Assembly: GCA_045577675.1 (NCBI GenBank)
Contig: JAZNIV010000039.1
Span: 1 to 41,904, forward strand
Source of the DNA: UBA1738 sp045577675
GTDB lineage: Bacteria > Bacillota > Clostridia > UBA1381
DNA length: 41,904 nucleotides
Direction: 5' to 3'
Position 1 is the stretch's first letter. Each line of letters starts with the position of its first letter. Shown here piece after piece: positions 35,134-41,904 of this stretch. Made by a program: the position numbers and the translations under genes. The notes below the pieces were generated by a model. That model made no database searches and was not told the DNA's origin. It saw nothing but the letters and a program-made list of their open reading frames with translations.

Positions 35134-35217
35134 CCGGCTAATCTATATACCAATCTCTTTGATTGACAGCTCTTGTCAAATTACAATCGATACAAGCTTA
35201 TTTCAATATATTACCGG
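35134..35217 (-). ncRNA. Candidate structured RNA element between glpP and pepD
   Basis: On the minus strand the 84-base stretch is closed by CCGGTAAT and ATTAGCCGG (8 pairs, one bulged G). Inside is a perfect 6-bp hairpin, TTGACA-AGAGC-TGTCAA (35163-35179), and further weak pairing. Five Ts follow the closing arm (35129-35133). It could be the glpP terminator with an unusually long structured loop, or a regulatory leader of pepD. I do not recognise a known riboswitch class. Confidence 0.35.
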
Positions 35218-35288
35218 TTATGAAGCCCATCACATAAGAAATAAATTTTTCTTTTCACAATGCCACTTTACACGTTTTTCTTTTCCTG

Positions 35289-35837
35289 TCAGGCAGGCTC
35301 TATAGTATTCCAAAAATCACTCTTTCCTGTAGATACGGCAGCAGCTCCGCAGGAAAGAGCCTCATCAATTTCAGCCTGAGTTTCAACCAGTCCCCCCGCA
35401 ATTATCGGGACCTCAAAATCTTCCTTCATTTTCTTTATTACCTTTGTCACGGTTCCCGGCATTATTTCTATCATATCAGCTTTTGACTGTTTTACCGCCT
35501 CAATACTTGTATATACCGAATGTGAATCCACAATAAAAAAGCGTTGCACAGTACAAACACCGAGCTTTGAAGCCATTTTGATTATATTTGTTCTTGTACT
35601 TATAATTCCATCAACACCGAGCTTCTTTGCAAATCGTATGCCATATTCGTCTTTTCCTATTCCTTCAGCAAGGTCGATATGTATAAAAAACTTCTTTCCG
35701 GCATTGTGAACAAGCTCGGTCTGCAGCTTTATATCCTCAATATTCGGTGAAAGCATAAAAATCATCGATGCATTTGACTTCACCGCTTCTTCAAGCTCGC
35801 GATTACTTCTAACTGCCGCAATTATTCTCTTATTCAT
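35289..35837 (-). CDS. glpP: GlpP-family glycerol-3-phosphate-responsive antiterminator
   Basis: GlpP of Bacillus binds leader mRNA of glycerol genes with glycerol 3-phosphate and prevents termination. This 182-residue TIM-barrel-like protein shows the family features: IIAAVRSNRELEEAV at the start, MLSPNIEDI, KKFFIHIDLAEGIGKDEYGI, DGIISTRTNIIKMA, IEIMPGTVTKVIKKM and VPIIAGGLVETQAEI. I place the start at the ATG at 35837, with GAGGTG 7-8 bases upstream, rather than a GTG at 35852 that overlaps the SD. It has its own promoter. No glycerol kinase, GlpF or GlpD gene is in the window, so its target is unclear; the attenuator-like leader at 38334-38396 is a local candidate. Confidence 0.9.
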   Translation of the reverse strand: MNKRIIAAVRSNRELEEAVKSNASMIFMLSPNIEDIKLQTELVHNAGKKFFIHIDLAEGIGKDEYGIRFAKKLGVDGIISTRTNIIKMASKLGVCTVQRFFIVDSHSVYTSIEAVKQSKADMIEIMPGTVTKVIKKMKEDFEVPIIAGGLVETQAEIDEALSCGAAAVSTGKSDFWNTIEPA

Positions 35838-35865
35838 ATCAACACACCTCACTTATATGACTCAA

Positions 35866-35894
35866 AGTATATCACTTTTTTTGACAATAATCAA
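35866..35894 (-). promoter_or_regulatory. Promoter of glpP
   Basis: On the minus strand, TTGATT (35889-35894), 17 bases, TATACT (35866-35871) preceded by TGA (extended -10). A 6-bp hairpin GTGTAG/CTACAC (35898-35903, 35910-35915) lies immediately upstream of the -35 box. Confidence 0.7.
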
Positions 35895-35934
35895 GGGGTG
35901 TAGCAAAATCTACACTATTTTTCGACTACCCCAA

Positions 35935-35977
35935 AAGAGGCTGCAGCAAAATGAAATTCATTTTACTACAGCCTCTT
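35935..35977 (-). terminator. Terminator of the dehydrogenase-malic enzyme operon
   Basis: Arms at 35935-35954 and 35958-35977 pair along about 20 positions (AAGAGGCTG... / ...CAGCCTCTT). The two imperfect positions are G-U pairs on the minus strand but C-A mismatches on the plus strand, so the hairpin is built for minus-strand RNA. Four Us follow. It lies 30 bases after the malic enzyme stop. Confidence 0.8.
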
Positions 35978-36007
35978 AAGCTTACTCTGTAATATTATAA
36001 TATTAAA

Positions 36008-37180
36008 TTATATTCTGGCCACACCGGTTTCTTTGGCTGTTTTAACAACTGCTTCAGCTACAACCTGTGCCACTCTTTTATCAAGTGCATTAGCTATTAT
36101 ATTTTCCTCGGTTATCTCATCATCAGGAATTAAAGATGCAAGTGCAAAGGACGTTGCGACCTTCATCTCTTCATTTATGCAAGAAGCTCTGCAATCAAGT
36201 GCTCCACGGAAAATTCCGGGGAAGGCCAAAACATTATTAATCTGATTCGGAAAGTCTGACCTACCTGTTCCAACAACTCTTGCTCCTGCCGCCTTTGCAA
36301 TATCGGGCATAATTTCGGGAGTAGGATTTGCCATTGGGAACAGAATTGCATCCTTTGCCATAGATTTTACCATCTCAGCTGTAACAAGGTTTGGTGCAGA
36401 AACACCAATGAATACATCTGCCCCTGCAAGTGCATCGGCAAGAGAACCTTGCTTTCCTTCAAGATTTGTCACCTCTGCGATTTCTTCCTGTGCACTATTG
36501 TTACCCGGATTTCCTTTGTAAATAATACCAAATCTATCACAATATGTAAGATTTTTCACACCCATGTTCATAAGATGCTTTCCTATGGCAATACCTGCCG
36601 AGCCTGCTCCGTTTATGACAACCTTCACTTCACCTATGCTTTTCTTTACGAGCTTAAGTGCATTAATAAGTGCCGCTGCAACGACTATTGCTGTTCCGTG
36701 CTGGTCGTCATGGAAAATAGGAATATCACAAATTTCCTTAAGCTTCTGTTCAATCTCAAAGCAACGTGGTGCTGAAATATCTTCAAGGTTGATACCGCCA
36801 AAGCTGCCTGAAAGCAGATATATGGTACGGACAATTTCATCAACATCCTTAGACTTTATACATAACGGAAATGCATCAACATCCGCAAAGGCCTTAAAAA
36901 GTGCACATTTGCCTTCCATTACAGGCATTCCTGCCTCAGGGCCTATGTCACCAAGTCCGAGTATTGCAGTACCGTCAGTAATAACTGCCACAAGATTTGA
37001 ACGACGTGTAAGATCATAGGATTTATTGATATCCTTGTTTATTTCAAGGCATGGCTCTGCAACACCGGGGGTGTAAGCAAGAGACAAATCCTCTCTTGAA
37101 TTAATTGGTGCACGGGAAATAACTTCTATTTTCCCGTTCCATTCATAGTGCTTTTTCAGTGATTCCTGTCTGATATCCAT
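36008..37180 (-). CDS. Malic enzyme (malate dehydrogenase, oxaloacetate-decarboxylating)
   Basis: The enzyme converts malate to pyruvate and CO2 with reduction of NAD(P)+. The 390-residue protein is of the short bacterial type without a phosphotransacetylase domain. It shows SLAYTPGVAEPC near residue 33 (catalytic Tyr), MPVMEGKCALFK with the catalytic Lys, the metal ligands in NLEDISAPRCFEIE and FHDDQHGTAIV, and the Rossmann motif GAGSAGIAIG. Cofactor preference is not decided here. It follows the Ldh_2-family gene after 3 bases, and its SD GGAGG lies in that gene's last codons, so the two are coupled. Confidence 0.95.
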   Translation of the reverse strand: MDIRQESLKKHYEWNGKIEVISRAPINSREDLSLAYTPGVAEPCLEINKDINKSYDLTRRSNLVAVITDGTAILGLGDIGPEAGMPVMEGKCALFKAFADVDAFPLCIKSKDVDEIVRTIYLLSGSFGGINLEDISAPRCFEIEQKLKEICDIPIFHDDQHGTAIVVAAALINALKLVKKSIGEVKVVINGAGSAGIAIGKHLMNMGVKNLTYCDRFGIIYKGNPGNNSAQEEIAEVTNLEGKQGSLADALAGADVFIGVSAPNLVTAEMVKSMAKDAILFPMANPTPEIMPDIAKAAGARVVGTGRSDFPNQINNVLAFPGIFRGALDCRASCINEEMKVATSFALASLIPDDEITEENIIANALDKRVAQVVAEAVVKTAKETGVARI

Positions 37181-37183
37181 AAA

Positions 37184-38293
37184 TCAATCCTCCCATGGGA
37201 ATTTATACTGTGTAAGTCCAAGCTCGTCACGAACAGCTATAATCTCCTTTTGAACCGATTCATTTATCGGCACACCGTCTTTTCGTGCAAGTCGGATTTC
37301 ATATTCCTTTTCGCCGGCAGTATATATACGTTCGCTATCCGGTGCTTTTTTTGAAGCACGCATACTGCGACAAATTTCTCCTGCCTTTTTACGGGCAATA
37401 TCCTCACCCATAAAATGGTCGGTATCAATTGCTATAAACCAGTGACCAAGCTGATAAGGACGAATATTACCGTTTTCATCCTTTCCGTCAAGGTCTTTTC
37501 CGTATGCACCGTCTTGAAGAATAGATGAGAAAAACTCAACCGCAAGTGCAAAGCCGTATCCCTTATAGCCACCTAAAGCTTCACCAATTCCGCCAAGAGT
37601 TGTAAGGGCTGCAGTACCTGTACGTATTTTTTTAAGTGCTACTCCGGCATCGCCCTCAATTGCCTCACCGTTAATTCCAATGATAGTGCCCGGATGAACA
37701 TCCTCTCCTATTCTTTCATAATATTCAACCTTACCGTTTTGAGTAATTGATGTTGCACAATCAAAATTGAAATCAAAGGCTTCATCGGTAGGAACTCCGA
37801 TTGTAAAAGGATTTGTTCCAAACATACCTTCTACACCATGTGTCGGTGCAACAGATGGACGAGCATTTGTACCGGTCATACCAATGCATCCTGCTTTTGT
37901 CGCCATAGAGGAATAATAGCCTGCAATACCGTAGTGGCAGGAATTACGTACAACAACCATACCCATACCATATTCCTTTGCTTTTGCAATAGCCATTTTC
38001 ATAGCATTATATCCGATTACCTGACCCATACCGTGATGTCCGTCTATAACTGCAGTTGTAGGAGTTTCTTTTATAATTTCAAAATTCGTTACTGCTTGCT
38101 GGATGCCTGCTTTAATGCGGTCAAGATAAACCGGCTTAAAACGGTTTACTCCGTGGGATTCAATCCCTCTCTTATCAGATTCCAACAGAACATCAGCACA
38201 GATTTCGGCATCTTCTCTCGGAATTCCGTATCCGACAAAAGAATCAATCACAAAATCAGTAATCGTTTTCCAATCTACAACATTATTTTTCAT
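37184..38293 (-). CDS. Ldh_2-family malate/L-lactate dehydrogenase
   Basis: This 369-residue NAD(P)-dependent enzyme belongs to the Ldh_2 family (malate, L-lactate, ureidoglycolate and sulfolactate dehydrogenases), which is unrelated to classical LDH/MDH. Motifs are VVRNSCHYGIAGYYS (active-site His), TNARPSVAPTHGVEGMFGTNPF and GGYKGYGFALAVEFFSSIL. Because a malic enzyme follows in the same operon, malate is the most likely substrate, but lactate or another 2-hydroxyacid is possible. GGAGGG is 5 bases before the ATG. Its leader has a strong promoter directly followed by a terminator-like hairpin, so expression is probably controlled by antitermination. Confidence 0.92.
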   Translation of the reverse strand: MKNNVVDWKTITDFVIDSFVGYGIPREDAEICADVLLESDKRGIESHGVNRFKPVYLDRIKAGIQQAVTNFEIIKETPTTAVIDGHHGMGQVIGYNAMKMAIAKAKEYGMGMVVVRNSCHYGIAGYYSSMATKAGCIGMTGTNARPSVAPTHGVEGMFGTNPFTIGVPTDEAFDFNFDCATSITQNGKVEYYERIGEDVHPGTIIGINGEAIEGDAGVALKKIRTGTAALTTLGGIGEALGGYKGYGFALAVEFFSSILQDGAYGKDLDGKDENGNIRPYQLGHWFIAIDTDHFMGEDIARKKAGEICRSMRASKKAPDSERIYTAGEKEYEIRLARKDGVPINESVQKEIIAVRDELGLTQYKFPWED

Positions 38294-38333
38294 ATTAACC
38301 CTCCAAAAACAATTTTAAAATTTACTATGGCAC

Positions 38334-38379
38334 AAAAAAAGACATACCAAAACAAACCTATGTTTATTTTGATACGTCT
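38334..38379 (-). promoter_or_regulatory. Attenuator hairpin in the leader of the dehydrogenase-malic enzyme operon
   Basis: On the minus strand, 18 bases (38379-38362) pair with 18 bases (38357-38340) around a 4-base loop ATAG, with no mismatch if G-U pairs count, followed by at least six Us (38339-38334). It begins about 15 bases after the predicted transcription start and ends 40 bases before the start codon. The 5' arm segment GUAUCAA (38375-38369) can instead pair with UUGGUAC (38396-38390) at the RNA 5' end, a possible antiterminator. On the plus strand the wobbles become mismatches. Confidence 0.7.
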
Positions 38380-38400
38380 CCATTTCTCAGTACCAAGGTC

Positions 38401-38429
38401 ATTGTACCATAAAAAGAATATTTTGTCAA
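38401..38429 (-). promoter_or_regulatory. Promoter of the dehydrogenase-malic enzyme operon
   Basis: On the minus strand, TTGACA (38424-38429), 17 bases, TACAAT (38401-38406) preceded by TGG (extended -10). It is near consensus. The expected start is about 38394, giving a leader of roughly 100 bases with the attenuator hairpin inside. Confidence 0.85.
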
Positions 38430-38475
38430 GTGTATTTTATTAACCCAAACAAATTATCATCACCTATCCAAAAAT

Positions 38476-38568
38476 TCAAGGAAGGGTGTGTGTTTTTTTA
38501 TACTCGAAAAGCTTAATTGTAAAGACTGTATAATCCGGATGCCAATGCTTTTTGCCTTTGCGAGACAT
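38476..38568 (-). CDS. Possible 30-residue ORF, perhaps a gene remnant
   Basis: In the 280-base gap before the Ldh_2 gene, an ATG at 38568 opens a 30-codon frame, MSRKGKKHWHPDYTVFTIKL and then a short basic tail, ending TGA at 38476. The basic opening resembles the N-terminus of some insertion-sequence OrfA transposases, but nothing else supports that. I see no good SD. It may be a decayed fragment or chance. Confidence 0.2.
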   Translation of the reverse strand: MSRKGKKHWHPDYTVFTIKLFEYKKTHTLP

Positions 38569-38573
38569 AAGGT

Positions 38574-39428
38574 TTAGATGCAAATGGTTTCGCCCGATTT
38601 TACGTTGTATAACGTACCATCAACATCCAGCCATATTGTAAAAAGTGTGGGATTATAAATTCTACGACCATCAGCACTATATTTTAAACTTTTATAGGCT
38701 TCCACATAATCATAGATTTCTATGTTTGTGGCATACCATATTTCGTCATTATTTGAAAGCTTTTTGCAAATGTCTTCCATATGATCCCAGTTGTCATTAC
38801 GGTCAAACTCATAGCTATGTCCCCATATATACATAAGGCGTGAAACCCTTCTTGCATGGTATACTTTTGTAGAAATATCAAGTTTTAAGAATTCGTCGAT
38901 AAACTCCATAATCCGCGGATTGTCGTGGTGGGCAGTGGGCATCCATGCATGGAAATCTGCAGGTAGCATAAAAGAGTCATTGTCTCCACCCAATGTTCGC
39001 GAATATGCAATATCCAGTTCGATAAGATACTGTTTTATCATTTCATAAGTACCAAAATTTGCCATCTGTGTTATTCCGCTATCAGGATAGGCCATTCCAC
39101 GAATAATAGAATTACATTTTGCCTCAAGTTCAAGTCTGCAATCCAGCACATCTCTTATTCCTTCAATAGGCCTCATATTTCCGTTTGCTCTGTGATTGGC
39201 TCCATGTACTGCGATTTCATGGCCTTTAGACAAGAAATATTCTTTAATCTGTTCCTTTGTGAAATTCTCCCCTCTCATAAATTCACAGTTGAAGTTAAAT
39301 GTGCATTTCATATTGTATTTGTTAAACAGTTCTGCAAGTCTTTTATCTTGCGGCACTCCATCATCGTAACTGAATGTAACCGCTTTTGACTTCCCATCCG
39401 GGTATCTCATAAAAATTGTTCGCATCAT
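38574..39428 (-). CDS. Polysaccharide deacetylase-like protein without signal peptide
   Basis: The 284-residue protein carries a NodB-type (carbohydrate esterase 4) fold: motif 1 TFSYDDG near residue 20 (catalytic and metal Asp), motif 2 HGANH near residue 70 (metal histidines, with Gly in place of the usual Ser/Thr), and later WGHSYEFD. There is no signal peptide or membrane anchor, so it is probably cytosolic and acts on a small soluble sugar or amide rather than on the wall. I place the start at the ATG at 39428, 5 bases after GGAG (the next codon is also ATG); a TTG at 39449 would run over the SD. Substrate unknown. Confidence 0.82.
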   Translation of the reverse strand: MMRTIFMRYPDGKSKAVTFSYDDGVPQDKRLAELFNKYNMKCTFNFNCEFMRGENFTKEQIKEYFLSKGHEIAVHGANHRANGNMRPIEGIRDVLDCRLELEAKCNSIIRGMAYPDSGITQMANFGTYEMIKQYLIELDIAYSRTLGGDNDSFMLPADFHAWMPTAHHDNPRIMEFIDEFLKLDISTKVYHARRVSRLMYIWGHSYEFDRNDNWDHMEDICKKLSNNDEIWYATNIEIYDYVEAYKSLKYSADGRRIYNPTLFTIWLDVDGTLYNVKSGETICI

Positions 39429-39490
39429 ATCATCTCCTTTGATTTTCAAAATTAAATTTATTAGTAGTTCGTATTAAGGTAAGACCAAAA

Positions 39491-39994
39491 TCAAATATTT
39501 ATATTTTGCATTTCTATTCCGTGAAACAAAATACAAATTATAACACTAATCGCATTTGCAACACAAAGCCACAAAAACATTTTCTTGAATTTGTATTTAA
39601 ATATGAATTTTACAGTCAGTCCCTCAATAAGCACATTTGAAAGTACAGCAAATACATAACTCATTAGCCAATGAGTAGGATGAAATGTTCCCGTACCAAA
39701 AGGAATCATCAAAATTTCACCAATAAAACCACTCAAAGGTATTGCAACAACGCCTAAAACCGTAGACACTAAATTCATAACAAATGCAATTACAACCGAT
39801 TTTAAATACGACTGTTTTAAAAAGCATTTTACAAATATTATCTCGGAAACAAGCCCAATTAATATCACATACCAACTTCTCATCCCCTCTGCAATATATA
39901 AAGATGGCCAAACCATATTTGCGCTTGCAGAAAGAGGCATTATAAGAAGCGATATTAAACAAATCAACCCATATTTTGTTTTTTCATTAATCAT
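39491..39994 (-). CDS. Small integral membrane protein of unknown function
   Basis: I do not recognise this 167-residue protein. It has five predicted membrane helices at about residues 8-26, 40-58, 64-88, 106-128 and 138-158. The first could be a signal peptide, since it is followed by SASANMVWP. Loops are short, with a basic stretch KYKFKKMF before the last helix and His-Pro-Thr-His (105-108) before the fourth. GGAG is 13 bases and ATAAATTAAC directly before the ATG. It sits 62 bases before the deacetylase-like gene and may be co-transcribed with it. Confidence 0.7.
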   Translation of the reverse strand: MINEKTKYGLICLISLLIMPLSASANMVWPSLYIAEGMRSWYVILIGLVSEIIFVKCFLKQSYLKSVVIAFVMNLVSTVLGVVAIPLSGFIGEILMIPFGTGTFHPTHWLMSYVFAVLSNVLIEGLTVKFIFKYKFKKMFLWLCVANAISVIICILFHGIEMQNINI

Positions 39995-40063
39995 GTTAAT
40001 TTATCTCCATTTCGCCAACATTCGGCAATCATTATATGATTTTGTAAAGACCGGAGAACAAAA

Positions 40064-40087
40064 ATTCTATATACTAATAGAGTATAG
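40064..40087 (-). terminator. Possible weak terminator after the PHP-domain gene
   Basis: On the minus strand, CTATACT and AGTATATAG form a short A/T-rich stem (40087-40067) followed by AATTTTTG. It comes right after the stop at 40089. The low G/C content makes it uncertain. Confidence 0.35.
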
Positions 40088-40088
40088 C

Positions 40089-40769
40089 TTATTCTAAATT
40101 TAGCGTAAAAACACTCATTTTCCCGCCTATTACACGCTCAACAAAGTCTTGTTCGTCCAAAACCGGAGTTTCAGAACACATTCCTGCTAAAAACTTGTGT
40201 TCACCTGCACAATGATTATCCGAACCGGCAAATTCTAACAATCCGTAATTTTTCGCATAAATTTTTGCCATATTATTTTCAAAATTGCTTCTTGATGAGT
40301 TGATTACTTCTATCCCGTGCACCTGTCTTGGAAACAGACGAATATGATCAATGTAAGATGCCTCTCTATACGGATGTGCCTGTATTACCAAAGCACCACT
40401 ATTCATTAAATATTCAAGTGCCTCGCTTTTTTTCATATCCATAATCTGTGGATTTTTCAAATACCATTCTTTGCTAAGTCCATAAACTAAAAAGTCAGTT
40501 CCTTTATAAGACATTTCAACTCCGGAGAAAACTTTTAACCCTACAGTCTTCCCATAATTTACACCTTCTTCATAGTCCGAAAAGAAAAATTCAATTTTTT
40601 CTTCATAAGAAGATATTGATCCTGTATTAATATTTCCGTCCAAAAAATGGTTTGTAATAAAAATACCATCATATCCGTTCTGCTTATAAAAATCTATGCT
40701 TTCATAAACATTTGCTTTGGCACATTTACTTACAGGAGCCGTATGTAAATGAGTTTCATATTTATACAT
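40089..40769 (-). CDS. PHP-domain metal-dependent phosphoesterase-like protein
   Basis: This 226-residue protein is a stand-alone PHP domain, a trinuclear-metal phosphoesterase fold. The metal motifs are visible: ETHLHT (His7, His9 region) at the start, FITNHF near residue 38, a Glu in SGVEMSYKG, VIQAHPYRE near 133 and AGSDNH near 181. Members hydrolyse phosphomonoesters or small nucleotides; the substrate here is unknown. It follows the Gfo/Idh gene by 69 bases without an obvious terminator, so the two may be co-transcribed. GAGGT is 6 bases before the ATG. Confidence 0.87.
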   Translation of the reverse strand: MYKYETHLHTAPVSKCAKANVYESIDFYKQNGYDGIFITNHFLDGNINTGSISSYEEKIEFFFSDYEEGVNYGKTVGLKVFSGVEMSYKGTDFLVYGLSKEWYLKNPQIMDMKKSEALEYLMNSGALVIQAHPYREASYIDHIRLFPRQVHGIEVINSSRSNFENNMAKIYAKNYGLLEFAGSDNHCAGEHKFLAGMCSETPVLDEQDFVERVIGGKMSVFTLNLE

Positions 40770-40838
40770 TATTTTACCTCATAATCTTTCTTCATAGTTC
40801 TTTGCTCCCTATTCGTTATATCAGATAATGACCGAAAA

Positions 40839-41822
40839 TCACACATCACACGGATACTTTAAACCAATCTGCTCTCTTATGCAGTCCATCTGTTTCATAA
40901 TTTTTATACTCTCCGACATAGGCATAATGTCACTTTGAAGCTTACCTTCGCGGATACAACTGCAAGCCTCGTAAATTTCTTCCTCAAAACCATATCCGAT
41001 ACGGGGTTTTGAAATATGTTTTTCTTCGTTGTTCACCTTAACAAAAATTTCTTGTGCACCATGGAACTGCGGTAAGGTAATATATCCTTTTGTTCCGTAT
41101 ATATAACCAAATTCCGGTTTATCTACAGTAATCCCCGCTGAAACAGAGGCTAATGCCCCGCTATTGTATTTCAACAATATATTGGTTTGACAATCAACGC
41201 CACCATTAATATCCGAAATTGAAAATATACTCTTTGGATCATTACCCAAAAAAATAGCCGCAAAATTTAATCCGTAAATGCCCGCATCAAGAAGTGCACC
41301 GCCACCTAATTCGTTGCGGAAGAGTCTGCTTTCTTCCCTTGACTCTAATGAAGAAAAACTAAAATCGGCACTTACTCCTCTTATATCTCCAATAACACCG
41401 CTTTTCGCTATTTTAAGTGCCTCACCAATTGCAGGTAAAAACCTTGTCCACAATGCCTCCATCAAAAACACACCGTTTTTTTCTGCACATTCCTTAAGCG
41501 CTATGGCTTGAGCTGCATTAACGCATATAGGTTTTTCGCACAAAACGTGTTTTTTTGCATTAAGAAAAATCTCCGCACACGGTTTATGAAATGGATGAGG
41601 TGTTGCAATGTAAACAGCGTCAATAAGTGCTGACTTTGCCATTTCATCATATCCGACAAACACATTCGGAATATTATATTGTCCGGCAAAAGCTTTTCCT
41701 CTTTCTTCGCTTGTCGAGGCAACTGCCATAAGCTCTGCTCCCTCAACATTTTTTATTGATTCCGCAAATAGGTGTGCAATCTGCCCGGGGCCAACAATCC
41801 CCCAACGAATGATATTTTTCAT
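40839..41822 (-). CDS. Gfo/Idh/MocA-family NAD(P)-dependent oxidoreductase
   Basis: The 327-residue enzyme acts on a sugar or sugar derivative. It has an N-terminal Rossmann domain (GIVGPGQIAHLFAESI, residues about 8-23), the conserved CEKPI motif near 95 with its catalytic lysine, and a C-terminal alpha/beta domain with GGGALLDAGIYGLNFA, whose Asp and His-like positions hold the substrate. I place the start at the ATG at 41822 with GGAGGGAG directly upstream; a TTG at 41840 would include the SD. A TATAAT lies about 20 bases farther upstream at the window's right edge. The substrate is unknown. Confidence 0.9.
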   Translation of the reverse strand: MKNIIRWGIVGPGQIAHLFAESIKNVEGAELMAVASTSEERGKAFAGQYNIPNVFVGYDEMAKSALIDAVYIATPHPFHKPCAEIFLNAKKHVLCEKPICVNAAQAIALKECAEKNGVFLMEALWTRFLPAIGEALKIAKSGVIGDIRGVSADFSFSSLESREESRLFRNELGGGALLDAGIYGLNFAAIFLGNDPKSIFSISDINGGVDCQTNILLKYNSGALASVSAGITVDKPEFGYIYGTKGYITLPQFHGAQEIFVKVNNEEKHISKPRIGYGFEEEIYEACSCIREGKLQSDIMPMSESIKIMKQMDCIREQIGLKYPCDV

Positions 41823-41904
41823 TTTTTTCTCCCTCCACAAATATATTATAAATTTTTAGCACAGAATACTATGCAGCTGCTCTGTTTTCCTGATTATTTG
41901 ACAA

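Noticed and set aside
38334..38379. Hairpin as the ordinary terminator of the deacetylase-like gene
   Set aside because: It is nearly 200 bases after that gene's stop and downstream of a near-consensus promoter that feeds the next operon, so it lies in that operon's leader.
38294..38400. T-box or known riboswitch in the dehydrogenase-operon leader
   Set aside because: The leader is only about 100 bases and lacks the T-box sequence AGGGTGGNACCGCG or any riboswitch core I know.
37838..38443. 201-codon plus-strand frame opposite the Ldh_2 gene and its leader
   Set aside because: It is antisense to a conserved gene and to the promoter and attenuator, with a cysteine- and histidine-rich unnatural composition.
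1..41904. CRISPR arrays, tRNA/rRNA genes, prophage or intact insertion sequences
   Set aside because: No regularly spaced repeats, cloverleaf-like or rRNA sequences, transposase or phage genes were seen on either strand.

Overview
The window looks like chromosomal DNA of an AT-rich, endospore-forming anaerobic member of the Clostridia (Bacillota). The basis is Gram-positive style SD sequences (GGAGG), TTGACA/TATAAT promoters often with an extended TG-n -10, a spore germination protease (gpr), Rex, RemA, a PASTA kinase, a pyrophosphate-type phosphofructokinase and a YmfF/YmfH-type M16 pair. The exact genus cannot be named from sequence reading alone. Almost everything is on the minus strand; only rqcH/fbpA and pfp are on the plus strand. 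I saw no tRNA, rRNA, CRISPR array, intact insertion sequence or prophage gene, and no gene-free stretch reaches 300 bases.

Layout, left to right. 1-2288: the 3'-truncated end of an RpiR-type regulator gene, overlapping an oligopeptide-type substrate-binding lipoprotein. 2396-5833: uvrC, ptsH (HPr) and recA, with separate promoters for ptsH and recA. 5908-21804: a very compact housekeeping operon read leftwards: yicC, remA, gmk, rpoZ, priA, def, fmt, a zinc membrane protease, rsmB, rlmN, prpC, prkC, rsgA, rpe, thiN, a cysteine desulfurase and thiI. Genes overlap or sit within about 30 bases, and no internal terminator is visible. coaBC, usually between rpoZ and priA, is absent. A strong divergent promoter pair separates this operon from rqcH (21923-23662).

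23696-31048: an M16 peptidase pair, gpr, rex divergent from a PPi-dependent phosphofructokinase, and a SulP anion transporter. 31264-35058: an OPT-family peptide transporter with a small PqqD-like protein, then an aminoacyl-histidine dipeptidase, which together suggest peptide uptake and breakdown. 35289-38293: a GlpP-type antiterminator and a two-gene operon of an Ldh_2-family 2-hydroxyacid dehydrogenase and a malic enzyme. 38294-41904: an accessory group made of a cytosolic polysaccharide-deacetylase-like protein, a small unknown membrane protein, a PHP-domain protein and a Gfo/Idh/MocA oxidoreductase.

The most interesting signal is the leader of the dehydrogenase/malic-enzyme operon. A near-consensus promoter is followed at once by an 18-bp hairpin with a U-tract, only about 40 bases before the start codon. 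A short sequence at the RNA 5' end can pair with the hairpin's 5' arm instead, which is the layout of an antitermination switch. An orphan GlpP, the RNA-binding antiterminator family, is encoded just downstream under its own promoter. I infer, but cannot prove, that the two belong together. The OPT-PqqD pair, an 84-base structured intergenic element beside glpP, and the mirrored promoters between yicC and rqcH also deserve a second look.
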